Source: Coccinella septempunctata (lineage: Eukaryota; Arthropoda; Insecta; Coleoptera; Coccinellidae). From it: 64,000 bases of DNA. Positions 1 through 12,906 of the stretch are shown in pieces (positions within the stretch are counted from its first letter, which is position 1; each line of letters starts with the position of its first letter). The translations under genes were made by a program, and so were the position numbers. The stretch is taken from positions 19,902,856 through 19,966,855 of the forward strand of contig NC_058194.1 of the NCBI RefSeq assembly GCF_907165205.1, in the 5' to 3' direction. The notes under the pieces were generated by a model. The model did not search any database. It was given only the letters and a program-made list of their open reading frames with translations, and was not told where the DNA came from.

Positions 1-102
1 TATTTATTGTAAAACAAAAATTGATACAAATAATAAGATATCGATGAAGAGTATATAATACTTCCATTTCACTAGTCAAGAAAAAGTAAGAAACAAAAAA
101 TA

Positions 103-748
103 TACTCTTTGACTAGTACAAATATTTCAACAGTATATTCTTGAGGTCAAAAGAAACACTTTTTCTCATACCATTTTTTCCGATTCGGCCCTGATAAAAA
201 CATATAGACATTTTGATAATGATCTGTGCCAACCATGGAAAAACAAAATTACCGTCAGAATAACTAGGTAGCTAAATCTGTGACACTACACATCTGTAGA
301 TCTTTTGAACAGAGTTGTATTCAGCCAAAGCATCCAACATCAAATTACTCGAAAACGGGCATTACACGAGAAAATATGAAAAATACTTTTATTTCAAAAA
401 ACGTTCAATTATTCATGAGTTAGCGTCCAATTTAGTTTCAAGAGTTGGGTTCTTTGAATTTTCGGTATGGTACGTAACGGTCATAATGAGAATACTGGAA
501 GACGTGGGTAATACCTTGTGTTCATAAAAGATTCATCAAATAAATGAAAAACTACGTTCCGAAATTCATTTCATGCGATAAAACCGTTTGGGAAATAGAA
601 TAAAAAAAATAACATTTTTTTATGGTTTTTCTACAGCTTCTATCTTTTAAATAACCAATTTGAAAAAAATTGTAAAGTAAAAAAGTGTTTCTTTTGACCT
701 CAAGAATCTACTGTTGAAATATTTGTACGAGTCAAAGTCTCACCCTGC
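103..748 (+). mobile_element. TIR element family A, copy A1
   Basis: Non-autonomous DNA element with imperfect terminal inverted repeats of roughly 85-90 bp. The left end reads actctttgactagtacaaat and the right end finishes with gtacgagtcaaagtctcacc plus ctg. Both ends share a subterminal block around ttcttgaggtcaaaagaaac. The interior is directional: A1, A2 and A5 share one orientation, while A3, A4 and A6 are reversed. The left tip is degraded and lacks the cagggtg terminus seen in A3. No transposase is encoded. A 70-codon ORF inside it (315-527) opens at TTG and I do not regard it as a gene. Confidence 0.8.
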
Positions 749-3360
749 ATAATAATAAACCCCCTAAAAAATATCATTAATGAAAAAAGATCCGTCACCC
801 TCTACATTAAAATTGTGGATATCAATGTAGGTACCTCAGCAGTCAGTCTATTCAAGAGTTCAAATAGAACAATAGTGCCTACATAACAATTCAATAATGA
901 TACTTTGCTAATGGGCCATATTTATCTTGAAACTAGTCAGAAATGAACCAAATATATCGATATTCATGAAAAAGAAGTATTATGCTAAACAATTGGAAAA
1001 TTAGTCATAATTTACGTTATCTTTCTCTTTGAAGTATTTCAATTGAACCCAAGGTAAATTTTTGAAAGAGCTCTGTAGTTATCTAAGGAGCATTTTTTGT
1101 GACGAGTCAAAATTGATGATGAAATGAAGAATCCGTATTTCTTTTTCTCATTCTCAGCTCATTTCCTCCATCCTTCCTGCTGTGTTTTAAATACACATCT
1201 ATTTATTTTTGACCTTTTATCTCGAACATTAACAAATTATGATAATCCAAAATTAACAATATTTTCCATAATTATTTGAGGTGTGGTATAAACATCAGGC
1301 AAACAGGGAGTCTAATGAATCAAATCACTCTCTCGAAATTTAATTCATATTTTTCGGTCGCTCAGGTCAATCAATGTGAAACGTTCTGCATACATATCAT
1401 TATGATTTACTATAGGAGGCACCAAGTTCATTATGATGATAGGAGAAAATCGCTTAACGTGTTTTCGAAGCCTTTGGGTTAGAGAGATCAACGATGATAT
1501 CTGGCGCCAGAGTTTAAAAAAATAAAAATTTATTCCATTCGAGAAGCAATAATTCAGTTTTCGGAGAAAATTTCGTGTCGTATTTAAATTCAATTGTTTA
1601 TTCAACGCTCCCTATAATTTTTCAGATGCAGATAAACCAAAAGAACATATGGGGACTTATATAGAATAGTGAAGAACGGGTTCTGTTGACATAATTTAAA
1701 TAGCTATTTTATTAATCAGTGTGCCTAATGAAAAACATAAGTTGGGAAAACTTATGTTTTTGGGAACAAAACACACTTAACTCTTTTAACCAATAATCAA
1801 CTGAAGATTATTGAAAGAAAAATTATTAAGATACATAAAACATTAAGGGAATTTCCACCATTAATTTTCACTTCTGAAAAGAATGGATATTTTTATTCAA
1901 CTTGCTTGCATTATATGCGACTATGTTGGTCCAAAATTTACAAACCATATATTCAATAACTTTCTGACATGTGATTGAACCGTTGTTTATTAAAAATAAC
2001 ATGTACTGAAAAATTTTTCTGCGAAAAACCGAACCACCATAAAGACGACTACAATTGATAACAATACTTACCCCACTATTATAATAACGCCTCAATCGTT
2101 TCTTTGGTTATTTCAGTAATATTTCCTTTTCTATTCGAAAACCGAGCTTTATTAGAGAGATGCCCAAATAAAAATAATTAAAATAACCAACTGAACGATC
2201 AAGTTGGAATTGACAACATTATAACCTACCCTAATATAATAACGCCAAAATCTTTCATTTATATATTTATATAAGTTTTTTCTTGGTAGTTGGGTATTTT
2301 TTTTTGGAAGCTCGGTTTTGATGTTTTTCATTACTTCGTTATTTTCAAAGTAATAATACTACTTAGTTTCAAGCACTTTTGAGGAACGTATCTAAATGTA
2401 TATGATGAAGACGCGCGTCATTTCACTCAAATAATGAATTAAAAAGTCTCAACGAAACCGTTTTGAATCTGAAATTGTTGCTGAATTTCAAAAATAACTT
2501 AAGGAATGTCTGAAGTTAACCATTTTTTTCTCACACTCAGTTGGTAGGTACTATATTTTTCTAAAGATATATTATTTTATAGATATTAGGTACCCCCGTT
2601 GCTTTTCCTTTACAATATGCGGCTTATTTTTGCGTTACTAATGAATCTAAATATATTCAGGGATCAGAGCAAGACCATTATAAAAATCATCGTCTTTGCT
2701 ATCTCAGAAGGTGAATTGAGATTGGGTGACAATTATATGTTTATTAATAACTTTTGTCTCTGCCAACTTTTCATCTGTCTGCCGAATAGCCTTCATGAAC
2801 TGCAATTGAACTAGTTTTATATGAAGAAAGTCACAAACTCACCTTGACAGTATCGGAAATATCACAAATATTCACTTTTTTTCACTTTGAACGGCCGACA
2901 CTTCTTTGCGTAGAGTTTTTCTAACTTCAGAGCTTATCATTTTTTATGGGTAGATTGAAAGCACACTTCCATGCTGGGATTGAAATAAAAACTGGGGAAA
3001 ATATCGTGCTGTAGTGGATACGTTTTCTGACTTCAAAATATTATATAAGTAGGATCATGTCTCTTTGCCCGGCCTTAGCAATACTCGAACGTAAACGTTT
3101 TCGAATTCTCGCATCTGGTTTACATTGAGAACGCGACGTTGCCGGATTGTTTTGAATAAATCCTTCAATTAATTGAATACAAGTTCTTGAATACTTGTAG
3201 TTGATGTTTTTTATTCATTGAAGGTGCAAATGCAACGCTGCACATTGCAACTTTCCTGATAAGGTTGAATATGTTAAAGTAGGGAGTAGGGAAAGGCGAA
3301 ATGCATGTATATATCTATTGTAGAAGTTTCCTAATATCTTTATTTTAAAAAATAAATAAA
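749..3360. other. Intergenic DNA, nothing recognised
   Basis: A+T-rich sequence on both strands with only short chance ORFs (under 90 codons, several opening at TTG). I see no splice-bounded coding block, RNA gene or clear repeat copy here. Confidence 0.5.
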
Positions 3361-3687
3361 TAGGGGAGAGTTGGATAAAACAGGATATCTAACGTTATAT
3401 AACCCATAACTCCCTAAACAAGCTTTTGATAACTGCTACTTCTGCACAATAACTTCTCTGGTGTCTTCTCTATATATTGAATATCAAGCATTCCTTCATT
3501 GTTTGATGATTATGTAGAAAAAGTAATATTTGTGATAAAAGGTAAAGTATCCTGTTTTGCCCTCGTAGTCGGGTAAAATGGGATGATGTATAAATGAAAA
3601 TGATTATGAGAGTCAAATATATTTATTGAAATTGAAAACAGAACACCTTAGGAGACTCATACTTATAACAAATAACAAATCAAGACT

Positions 3688-4202
3688 TCAGCAACGACAA
3701 AAATCGCACGAGTACGGATTAACATCATTCTCAACCCCGGCACAAGCTTCGTGAGACCCACAGATTACAGATTCTCTGTAATCTGTGGTGAGACCAATAC
3801 GACAGTCCACATTACCCAACCGTCAGCACTCTTTGATTTAGAGTTCAATTCTGAACAATAAATGCAGGTTACATCGGGTTCCTCTTCATCTTCTGAACTA
3901 CAACTACAATTTTTGTTTATTCCACCCTTCTCTTTTGTCGACTTTTTGTTAGATATCATATTTTTTATCTTCTCTTTATTCTTGTTTATTACTGCCGATT
4001 CGTTTTTCTCGCATATTTTTCCATCCTTCTTTTGACTTGTTGAACAATTAAATTCAAAATCTTTGTTGAAACCAATAGATCTCTTGATTGTGCAAAACGG
4101 GATAGTTTCCAGTTTTATCCGACTGCATGGTATCCCGTTTTGCCCGACCGCGTCTTCCAAAATATTATTCAGGATTTTTACGAGAAAAAATATTTTTTTC
4201 AT
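3688..4202 (-). pseudogene. Broken C-terminal tail of a pogo/jerky-type transposase
   Basis: An open frame of 145 codons (4202-3765) has a lysine-rich stretch, an acidic SSEDEEEP patch, and then TCIYC, the first cysteine pair of a zinc finger. After a frameshift just past GWVM the other two frames continue the finger: CGLSYWSH, then EACAGVE, then YSCDFC, with a stop at 3690-3688. That order (C-x2-C, W, C, W-x-H-x2-C, then a late C-x2-C) matches the PHD-like finger ending many insect pogo/jerky-type transposases. That family link is from general knowledge and was not searched. The frame is also interrupted by a 37-bp hairpin-bearing insertion at 3759-3795. The upstream DDE domain is absent. 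Confidence 0.6.
3758..3788. repeat. Perfect short hairpin between 8-bp direct repeats
   Basis: Two perfect 14-base arms (3758-3771 and 3775-3788; arm ccacagattacaga) are separated by the 3-base loop ttc. The octamer gtgagacc flanks it at 3751-3758 and again at 3788-3795, overlapping the arm tips by one base. Removing one octamer plus the palindrome (37 bp) rejoins the zinc-finger codons YWSH and EACAG in frame, so this is a later insertion into the transposase remnant. Confidence 0.85.
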
Positions 4203-4492
4203 ATCTGTAAATATTCAAATTTTCATATGAAATACTCATCGTTATTTATTTTCGTTATTCAAATTGAAAAATTCTCCATTAACTACCGGCAAAACTGAAT
4301 AGTTTGAATATAGTATAACACTACCTTCACGAATTGCAGCTTGTCATACGTTACAGATTTACAAATCATTTGAATAATGAACTGGTGTATTTGCAGATAC
4401 CCTATCCACAGCGACTTATACTACCAGTCGTCAAATGGCCCTGCTTATTTTCGAATATTGCCCTATATCCCGTTTTGTCCAACTCTCCCCTA

Positions 4493-7400
4493 TCTAATTA
4501 TAACTAATATTTAGTATTATCCCTTTTTTCACATCTTGCAAGTATTCATGAAAATAGGTAAATATACCTACCTATAAAAACCTTTGCAGTTGGGGTAAAG
4601 TTTAGATTCCTTATGGTGGAAGGTGAAATCATAATTCACGCATAAACACCGGACTATGAAAGTGATGCTAGTATTCATACACAATTAGTATAGTGAAAGA
4701 TTAATTTGAAATAATTTATTCAAATCAATTAAGAAATAATCAAATGAATAAATAGGAACAATAGGGAATTTTTCCATTCACATACATTGTGACCTCCGGA
4801 ACTATTCCGCGTTCGTCAACTGTTATCCAGTGCATTACTGTTCACACCTTTATCCCATAAAGTCAACAGAAACACCCATGACAAATGTACTGCTACTGGG
4901 TTGGTCAGTGAATGACTATAAGTGGATAATATTTATATACAGTTTCCATAGGTGAGCATAGCAGTTGGTTTGCAGGTATTCGAACCATTAAAACAGATAT
5001 ATAATATCGTTGAAATGGAGTACCTACTATTTCAAGTGCTAACCAGGCTCCTCGAAATTATCAAAGTGGAGAGGAAAATTTTACTTAAGTGGTCTGGCGA
5101 CCCTCTTGACTCTACTGCAGTCGCTTGACGAATTTTTGAACATTCGCTGACTGCGATAGTAGTTGAATGTGGGAGCCATGAATTGGAGTAGGAGTTTGCA
5201 GAGAAAGGCCCTATCCTCTGGAATATTTAACACTACAATGTATTGATGAGTGGACAATTATCCCGAAACTGGTCTACAGTTGTGTTTAGATGTTTTGACT
5301 TCTCTGAGATTTCCTACTCTCATTCATCATGCTCACATTATAGGAATGACTGTATTGTCGTTTCCACTTTGAAAATAAAATATTCTTAATTAAGTTTCCA
5401 TTGAAACCAACCTACAATGATTTCCTGTTCTCATTTTCAAATAAGGCCTTTTCTAGTAAACATAAAAAGTTTAGGATAAAAACAATGAAGAGGTATATGT
5501 TCGCTGCAGAAAAAGTTGTCACCGCTCGGGGCATCATCTTCTTCTTCTTCAACAACTAAACTGAACCGATGCATCGTAGCCATCAATTGGTCACCCGCTT
5601 ATAGTTGGAGAGACTGCTACACGCCGACAAAGTCTGCAGAGTGGAGTCCGGAGTCCCTTTCACCATATGAATTGTAGGTGTTGTTATTGTTTTGCCCTTA
5701 ACTCTGTAAGTTTGAGCTTGTTTGGTGTAGAAAATAAATTTCTATCAGGAACAATTACACTCAGTGCATAATGTGTCGTCACTGTCGTCTAAGGCCTCAG
5801 GCCCCATCCCTTACCAAGCCCTCTATAAGTAGGTAAACCAGAAGATCACATTAGCCTAATTTGATTGGATCTCAATGTGTTTGTTCTGAGGCATATTACA
5901 CCATTAAATCTATCAGCATCCTTAGAAGATCTTAAAATAAGCAAGAAAATGTCCAATTAATTTTCAAATGGCTCAACTTTAAGAAGTGGTTTGAAAAAAA
6001 TCTAAAAAATCAGAATTTCCTCATCTCGAAGGCTTGATGACCTTAGGTCTCCTTAGATAGTTCGATGAAAACTGTTTATAAGTTATGGAATCTTTTTTAT
6101 CGAAACAAAAATTCACAACATATTGAACAGATCGACATTTATTTTGGTACCACAATGCAATTAGTATGTATGTTTCGAAACTCTAATCAATGTTCATATG
6201 AATAAATATGACAAATTAAAAAAAAATTAAGTCAGGTGATTTTGATTAACCATCTAATATTGCTTCACTTCCTCCCACGTACCAATACATCTTTCGGAAG
6301 GTCTACCATTCAGCCACATCCTCAATGGAAGAGTTTTTTGAAGGGAGACATATAGATTCAAAAACAGCTGATCAGTATAAGATTATCCCGAAGGAATCGA
6401 GGTCCATATTTTCATGAACACTAGCCCAAAGATTATGATCTATAATCTATAATCTTTGCACTAGCCGAAACTATTAATTTCTCTGGCTCTGTAGATGCCC
6501 CTTCCATTGCAGGCAATTTCGCATGAATCTTCAAGAGATGGCATCCGTTCAGCCAATCAGAAGCAATAAGCAAAACATCCCCTGCCCCACCCCATACTCA
6601 TTTAACTTGATTTGTCAGAATTTGTAGTGTCCTGAATTTTTGAATGGTCAATCTTGGGCCGGTTGGGGGCAACTATTTCGAACCCTGTGCAAATAATAAA
6701 ATAAATCTTTGTGTGAAAGTGAAACTACTATACTCTCTGTAAGCTGGTGGCTTGAACTTTTTTTGTCAGCAACGGAACCGCCGAACCGGTCTTATTGAAC
6801 TAAGCACCTAGACATGTAATTCAAATTATTACTTCATTGCTCTGTCAATCCCATTTTTCAGAAATAAAAATTATTTAAGTTCTTTGTTGAATAAATGTGA
6901 AAACCTATACCTGTCTATACTATAATACATTTTGTATTGTTACAATTTTGAAGACTTCAGTAATAAAGAACTTTTTGAGAAACAATTCAAACGCACTTGG
7001 ATGGCTCGAATAATTTTCCGCATATTTTTCCTTGTTTGAATTCTCATTTTTCGGAAATGACAATTATTCAGTTCTTTACTTATAATGTGGAAACACTTTA
7101 TTCTTGGACCAATTATTTCGATGACACATAGAAATGAAGAACTTGTTGTACAGTTCTTTGACAGCAAGGAAACCTGCTTTTTTCTAGCTCCACAACTCCA
7201 AGACACCTCAAAAATCATAAATTGCTTTGTACTATAAACAGAATTACCTATATAAATATGATTCTCACCAAGTCACCAACTGACATGCGTTTCGCTATCA
7301 CAATATAGCATTTTCAGGTGGGTGAAGGTTACTTATATTGTATTCCATTAGACTGAGCAACATGAAAACGATCATTGTAGATATATTTTTAATCAACTAG

Positions 7401-8019
7401 TCAACAGTGAAAACTGCCATCAGTTGTTTTATAGGGGATTTTCATGTTGTTGAGGGTTTGCGATTTTTCATTTTTTGATCCACACGCTCAGATATTCCTA
7501 TATCATGAAGTACCTATACCCTGTGTTTCCAACGATTTTTCCAACAATTTCATTGTTACTTAGGTACCTACCTATGCATGGGATATTCATACTTATTATT
7601 ATTGATATGATGATATGAACAGAAAAGCCTTTGGCATTCACTCACTGTATGATGATCATCAAAATTTTTAGGGTACTTTGGCATTTTGGCAACATTTTGT
7701 TTTTGGTAGAATGTAATTGTCTTTCAGGTATATAATACATGGTCATTATAGCAGCATCTGAAGTTTGAGTACCATTTCATTGGTAACGCATCACCCTTGG
7801 TAGTCAGAAGCGATAGTATGTCCAAGGAATTTATGGGAAAGCCCCATGATGACATAAAGCTACTCCAATGCTCATTTTCCAACTAAAAATGTTATCAAAA
7901 ATTTGACCTCTCCGATACGAATGAACATTTTAAAACTCTTGTCATTTCCATGTATTTTGCGGAAGATGAGTTTGGGGCTTTATTTGGACCAAATCAACGT
8001 CGTAGGGCGTTCTAACCCG
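4493..8019. other. Intergenic DNA, no gene recognised
   Basis: Mostly featureless A+T-rich sequence. A patch at about 5538-5680 is somewhat richer in G+C and has a (CTT)n run at its left edge. On the minus strand that would be a gaagaagaagaag tail, as at the 3' end of RTE-type retroelements or derived SINEs, but I could not recognise its body. A minus-strand ORF of 92 codons (7218-6940) has no family resemblance I know. Confidence 0.4.
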
Positions 8020-8044
8020 AATATATATATATATATATATATAT
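8020..8044. repeat. (AT)n microsatellite
   Basis: A pure run of about twelve AT dinucleotides. Confidence 0.95.
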
Positions 8045-11000
8045 CAACCCTGATCTTATACATACAGTTGTTGGAGAGATAAAGTTTATATATTTTATTG
8101 CAAAGGTCTGTGTCACTTTATCGTCATTCGTTACGTTCTCTTTCTACAAACCCACCGATTCAGAAGTTTAGCACACATTACACACCATATATCACCAGGG
8201 CCATATATGTAATACTAAATCAAAATGGGTTAAGGTAACAATAAATCTGAACACGAACTAAATCTACCTACGCTCATTCTAGGGTCTCTGATCTACCTAT
8301 TTGGACTCTAATAATAAGTACCTATACTTCTTGATTAATTTCTCGAAACAAATCATAATAATTTATTTCTTCAACATGACTTACAATAGTATTCTAACAA
8401 TTTCTATGACTAGAAAATATAATGACTAATTCAATAGTAATTGTTTACACATCTTCTACACGAATCAGTCATTTTTTAGATATGAATACAATTTCTTCTA
8501 TTGAAAGAACACACTTGAGGAAGACAAAAAGGCAATTTTCATTATCAATTTACTGGTCAATACGGGGTTATTGAGTAAGATATGATATAATCATATGCAT
8601 GTTTTTCACTAGATCTTATTCATTATAAGGCCTTTTATCACCATCCGATTCGGAGTAGGCAACTAAACAATATTTACAAAAAAAAATACAACTAATCTAC
8701 TACGAATGTCTGAATAAATAACCTATCAAAATTGCTACGTTACTTATCGAAACTTGAAACAGAAAAGGAAAAATCAGATGTTGTTTTGAATATATTGTAA
8801 GCTCTCATTCACTTGAAAGCTGAAATCCAAAATTCAATGGTAAATGAGGATGGCCACGTGAACAATAATAATATTTCCAAATTTCAACAGGCGAAAACCA
8901 AAACGAGAGTGCATTGAAAAGGCCGTATATAGCTTGCTTCAACTGCTTAATTTTCTCCAAATGTATTTTGTTTTGGATTTCAGACATTTTTCAAAGATTT
9001 TTCATTAATAGCTAGATTCAAATATTGTTCGAAATCGAAAAATATATTTTTCGTTTGAAATCTAGCATGCATTCTACATTATTGCTACAGAAGGCCAAGG
9101 AATTATTTGAAAAGTGGGAAGAAAACATAACGACCTAAATCATGCTAGGTTTACTTTCTAGCCATACTTGATAAAGTATAGTGGATCCCAAAGATTGTGA
9201 TTGATTTTTTTAAAGAGTTCAGTGCATATCATTTTTTGAATGCATCCTAAGTTGCGAGCTTGATTTAAAAATAAAACTAAAAGTTTTGAATATTTTCTGG
9301 AGAAAATGATTCATCTGGTCAGCAATGAAAAAATCGATAAATTTTTAATTTTGTTATACTAATTGGAATAATGATACTTCGAACGCTAATGTACACCTCT
9401 TTCTTGATACTTATCAGAACAAATCGTTCACTATATAGTGATATGTAGAGGTAAATTAAATTACCCAGTGTGTGTTATACTTTTATAGAAGTGTTTTAGA
9501 TTAATTTCTCAATAAATTAATAAAATTCAGGTGAGTTGACTCCATCAGTTAATTATTTTCAGTCTTACATTAGGGTTAAGAACATTCTAGCATATAAGTG
9601 ACTACTCTACATAATCAAATTTCTCATCGAAGAATTTTTGTTCCCGGAAAATATTATTATTAATTTTTAAAAATATATATATATATATTGTACTTATTGA
9701 AGTTGTAATTATTAATACAAGTTGGAAATAAATTTAGATATGATGTATATTACTCATTTTATCGATTATTGTCGCTTTCAAAAGTGAATATTTCATATGA
9801 TAATTGAAATATGAAAGTATATGATGGCATTACCCAATCATTTTATATTTTTGCTACCTAACTAACCAATGATACCACCACAGTCTAGATCCTTTCATAC
9901 TTCAAACCCAAGTAGTGTTTCACTTTTAAAATTGGGTTTTATTTTAGTTTTTCGATATTTTCATCTTACAAAAGAAACGATGAACATAGGTTCGTAAAGC
10001 TTCGCTGCGCTGGTGAATCTCACTTCATTTGCATGTTTTTCGTAGCTTCATTCAATTTATTAGTTATCGTCAACATTTTTGCATTATCTGGCTGATATTG
10101 AAGATGAATCTTTCAAGTACCAAAATATGCGTTCTATATCTAAAATTGAACTATGAAAGCTGAACTAACATTGAAATATATATATCTGGTGGTGAAATAT
10201 TAAATGAATGACTATGAGAAAACTAAGTTTTTAAAGCCAACCCAAGATTTTAACTAAAATCAAATGAAGCATACATTACTAAAAAGTGTTCATTAACATG
10301 CGAATTTCTGAAGACCCCTAAAATTTCCTCTGGTAATTTCATAAAACCTTCTCTCCATCAAGGAATCTAGATACTGGTCCAATGCTGCCACACACTACTG
10401 AATTCATCACCAAGCAAACACCGCACTGTGAAACATTTTAGCTTCTTTATGAAAATATGTGGTTAGTTACAACAGATGAATCGACTGGTGTTAGTTTTTT
10501 CAAGAAGACATTAATGAACTTGATAATGATTTTCATATTCATGAAATATCAGCATCTAATTTAGGTTAACTTTATGAAAGTATACTCTCCTCTACAACAT
10601 AATTCTCCATTATGTCATTAATTTCATGAATGAGCAATCAACTAGTACGTTTTTATACTTTCTTGAGGTTCTCACCAAGCTAAACACTGATTCGAAGAAT
10701 ATCAACAAGCAGCATTCTACTTCATGAAACTACTTTATTGAAATAGCTCTACTACAGAGTGCATAAAACGACCATAAAATGAAGTCGTCTCTACACTACA
10801 CACACAGTTACATACTACAAACACTAAAATCTACTCACTATGTCAACTTATACATTAGTTTAATACCTACAGTATCTTCAAAAATACATACGACATGGCT
10901 AAACATAAACGTCTACGGAACAGGTTAATAGGAGTGTCATATACTTCATAGGTAGTAATTTTTATAACTACATCAAATTTCTATTAATACCTTCCTCTAA

Positions 11001-12452
11001 GGCGCATGTTCTGCGCAAATTCAAGCCAACCCTCTTATAAAACTACATTATTTACATAATCGTAAGGGCTCACTCAACAAGTGAAACTAAAGTTTTATTT
11101 TTCTTAACATTTATAATTGAATATAAAAATAGAGGGTTCATTCTGTCTCACAACGCTTATTGCTGTCAATTTGAATAAAATTTACAACTATTGTCGCCAA
11201 TTACTTAGTTCCAAGTCGATCCAAGAAGAAATAACACCTCAAGTGAAAATTATTGTAAATAACAATCAATAGAGATTGATTTAGGTAAAACAAATCAGAG
11301 AATCTCACTAATCGTATCACGAAATAATGAGTGAAAATTTTTAAATATCGTTTGAGAATCAAATAAAATTCAAATGAAATACGTTCAGACTTACATGACA
11401 GACTTGCAACTGAGCTGGAACTAACCATTTGCCCAACAACTATCACAAGGCTCATAGGTTTTGTTCCATTAGGCGGTATCACTTAAAACTAAGCATTTAT
11501 AAAACCGTATGAACATTTTTAAAATACTTACGGCAATCTTAAACTAAGAGCATGTCAGTCTGTCCATAATACTGAGTATTTCATCTTCAGTAGGTTGTCA
11601 TGAGTATATGTATAAAGAATTGAAAGAAGGATATTCTTTACGTAGAAAGTAAGAAAGCAGAAGTAGCACAATTACTAGCTGCAGAAAGGAAAATATAAAT
11701 TACTTGCTGATTAATGAAGGGCAAAGTAGTTGCTCTTAGTTAGATTGCATCATGGCACAAAGCCAGGCAATAGACGCATTGGTCCTTGAATCACACAAAT
11801 ATAAAAAATCGATGCACAGCTATTACAGGAATGTGAGCAGGTCTGTCTCTCTCTGGTTAAGTGATTGTAAGTAAACAAGGCAGTTGACCTCGATGACTAG
11901 ATCTGCTTGATAAAAAAAACTTTTTTCGGAAATTTGGAAAATATATTTTGTGACTAAGAAATGTTTATAACAGGTGAGATCTTAAGAGCTCTGAAAATTG
12001 AATAAATATGGGAATTTGTTAAAATTTCAAACCTTGACCTAAATGACTCGATAAAATAAAATTTGGGAATTTAAAACATTAATAATTTGATTTGAAATAT
12101 CACGTTTCGGAATCAAATAGACAACCAGATGGTACGCCATTTCAAGAGTAAAATGATTCACAACAAAATCTAAAACTTATGCAAAAAGTTTCAACATACA
12201 CTTAAATTAAATATCCTATCAGTCACACAATAAGTTAATATAAAATTAAGTACATTGTACAACCTAACATGAATTGATTCTCAACACACTATTGCCATTA
12301 GCAGGAATCTCAGGGACTTAAATAAAAGTTATAGGAGTAAAATTTGATAATACTGATTTTATTGCGAGTTATTGCTAAATACTAAATGAGCAGTGACTCT
12401 ATTCAAAAAATGAGATTTTAATGATATACTTGGAAACTAATTAGGTATAACT
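8045..12452. other. Region downstream of msi; possible extended 3' UTR
   Basis: No coding exon or repeat family was recognised apart from a short (AT)n run at 9673-9688. Musashi transcripts in other animals can carry long 3' UTRs, so part of this stretch may be transcribed from the minus strand. The sequence alone does not show it. Confidence 0.3.
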
Positions 12453-12463
12453 TTTATTTTATT
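12453..12463 (-). promoter_or_regulatory. Candidate msi polyadenylation signals
   Basis: Two overlapping AATAAA hexamers on the minus strand (TTTATT at 12453-12458 and 12458-12463), about 445 bp after the msi stop codon. They are the first doubled canonical signal downstream. A further TTTATT lies near 12357. Such hexamers are frequent in A+T-rich DNA, so this is only a candidate. Confidence 0.4.
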
Positions 12464-12906
12464 TCTTAAGATCTTGGGATTCAACCAGGACAATTTTTAT
12501 TAATCTTTGTTTGAAGAATCCAGGAAGCATATTGAGCAAACATGATCTCTACATTCTTCACTCTGGTTGAAAATCAGTTTTAAAATATTTCTGCCGATTC
12601 ACAGATTTGCTTCGTTATGATAAATCTATATGACAAGGAACAATCCAACAGTTTCTCAACAGGAAAATTGACTGAAAAAACGGTTTCGTTCAAGAACGAA
12701 TTGTGGTGAAGTTGATTTTAAGGTTGAGTATGCATGAGTATGATTCATTATGGAATTTAACTTTTATATTTTTAATTATTATTGATGAGGTAGAAAATTT
12801 TCAAAATATCATGAAACTAGAAATTGTTGGATTGTTCAATCATAAAATACCTAATTTAGGTAAAATCTCAAGAGAAAGATATTTACACTAAAATTATGAG
12901 CAATAT

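Larger units (their letters stand above)
3363..4490 (-). mobile_element. pogo-like DNA transposon remnant (element G)
   Basis: A 1128-bp element bounded by TA on both sides, with terminal inverted repeats of about 26 bp. The left end begins ggggagagttggataaaac. The right end is the reverse complement of ggggagagttggacaaaac, and 24 of 26 positions agree. Short TIRs plus a TA duplication fit the Tc1/mariner-pogo superfamily. The motif tatcccgttttgccc, or its reverse, recurs inside near 3547, 3571, 4091 and 4131 as well as at the ends. The minus strand carries the decayed C-terminal part of a transposase (see 3688-4202). The catalytic DDE region is missing, so the element is internally deleted and dead. 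Confidence 0.72.

Noticed and set aside
315..527. 70-codon frame in element A1
   Set aside because: Starts at TTG, lies in a non-coding TIR element, and is not kept open in the other five copies.
8020..8044. (AT)n tract as a replication origin or regulatory element
   Set aside because: A plain microsatellite, with nothing around it pointing to a function.
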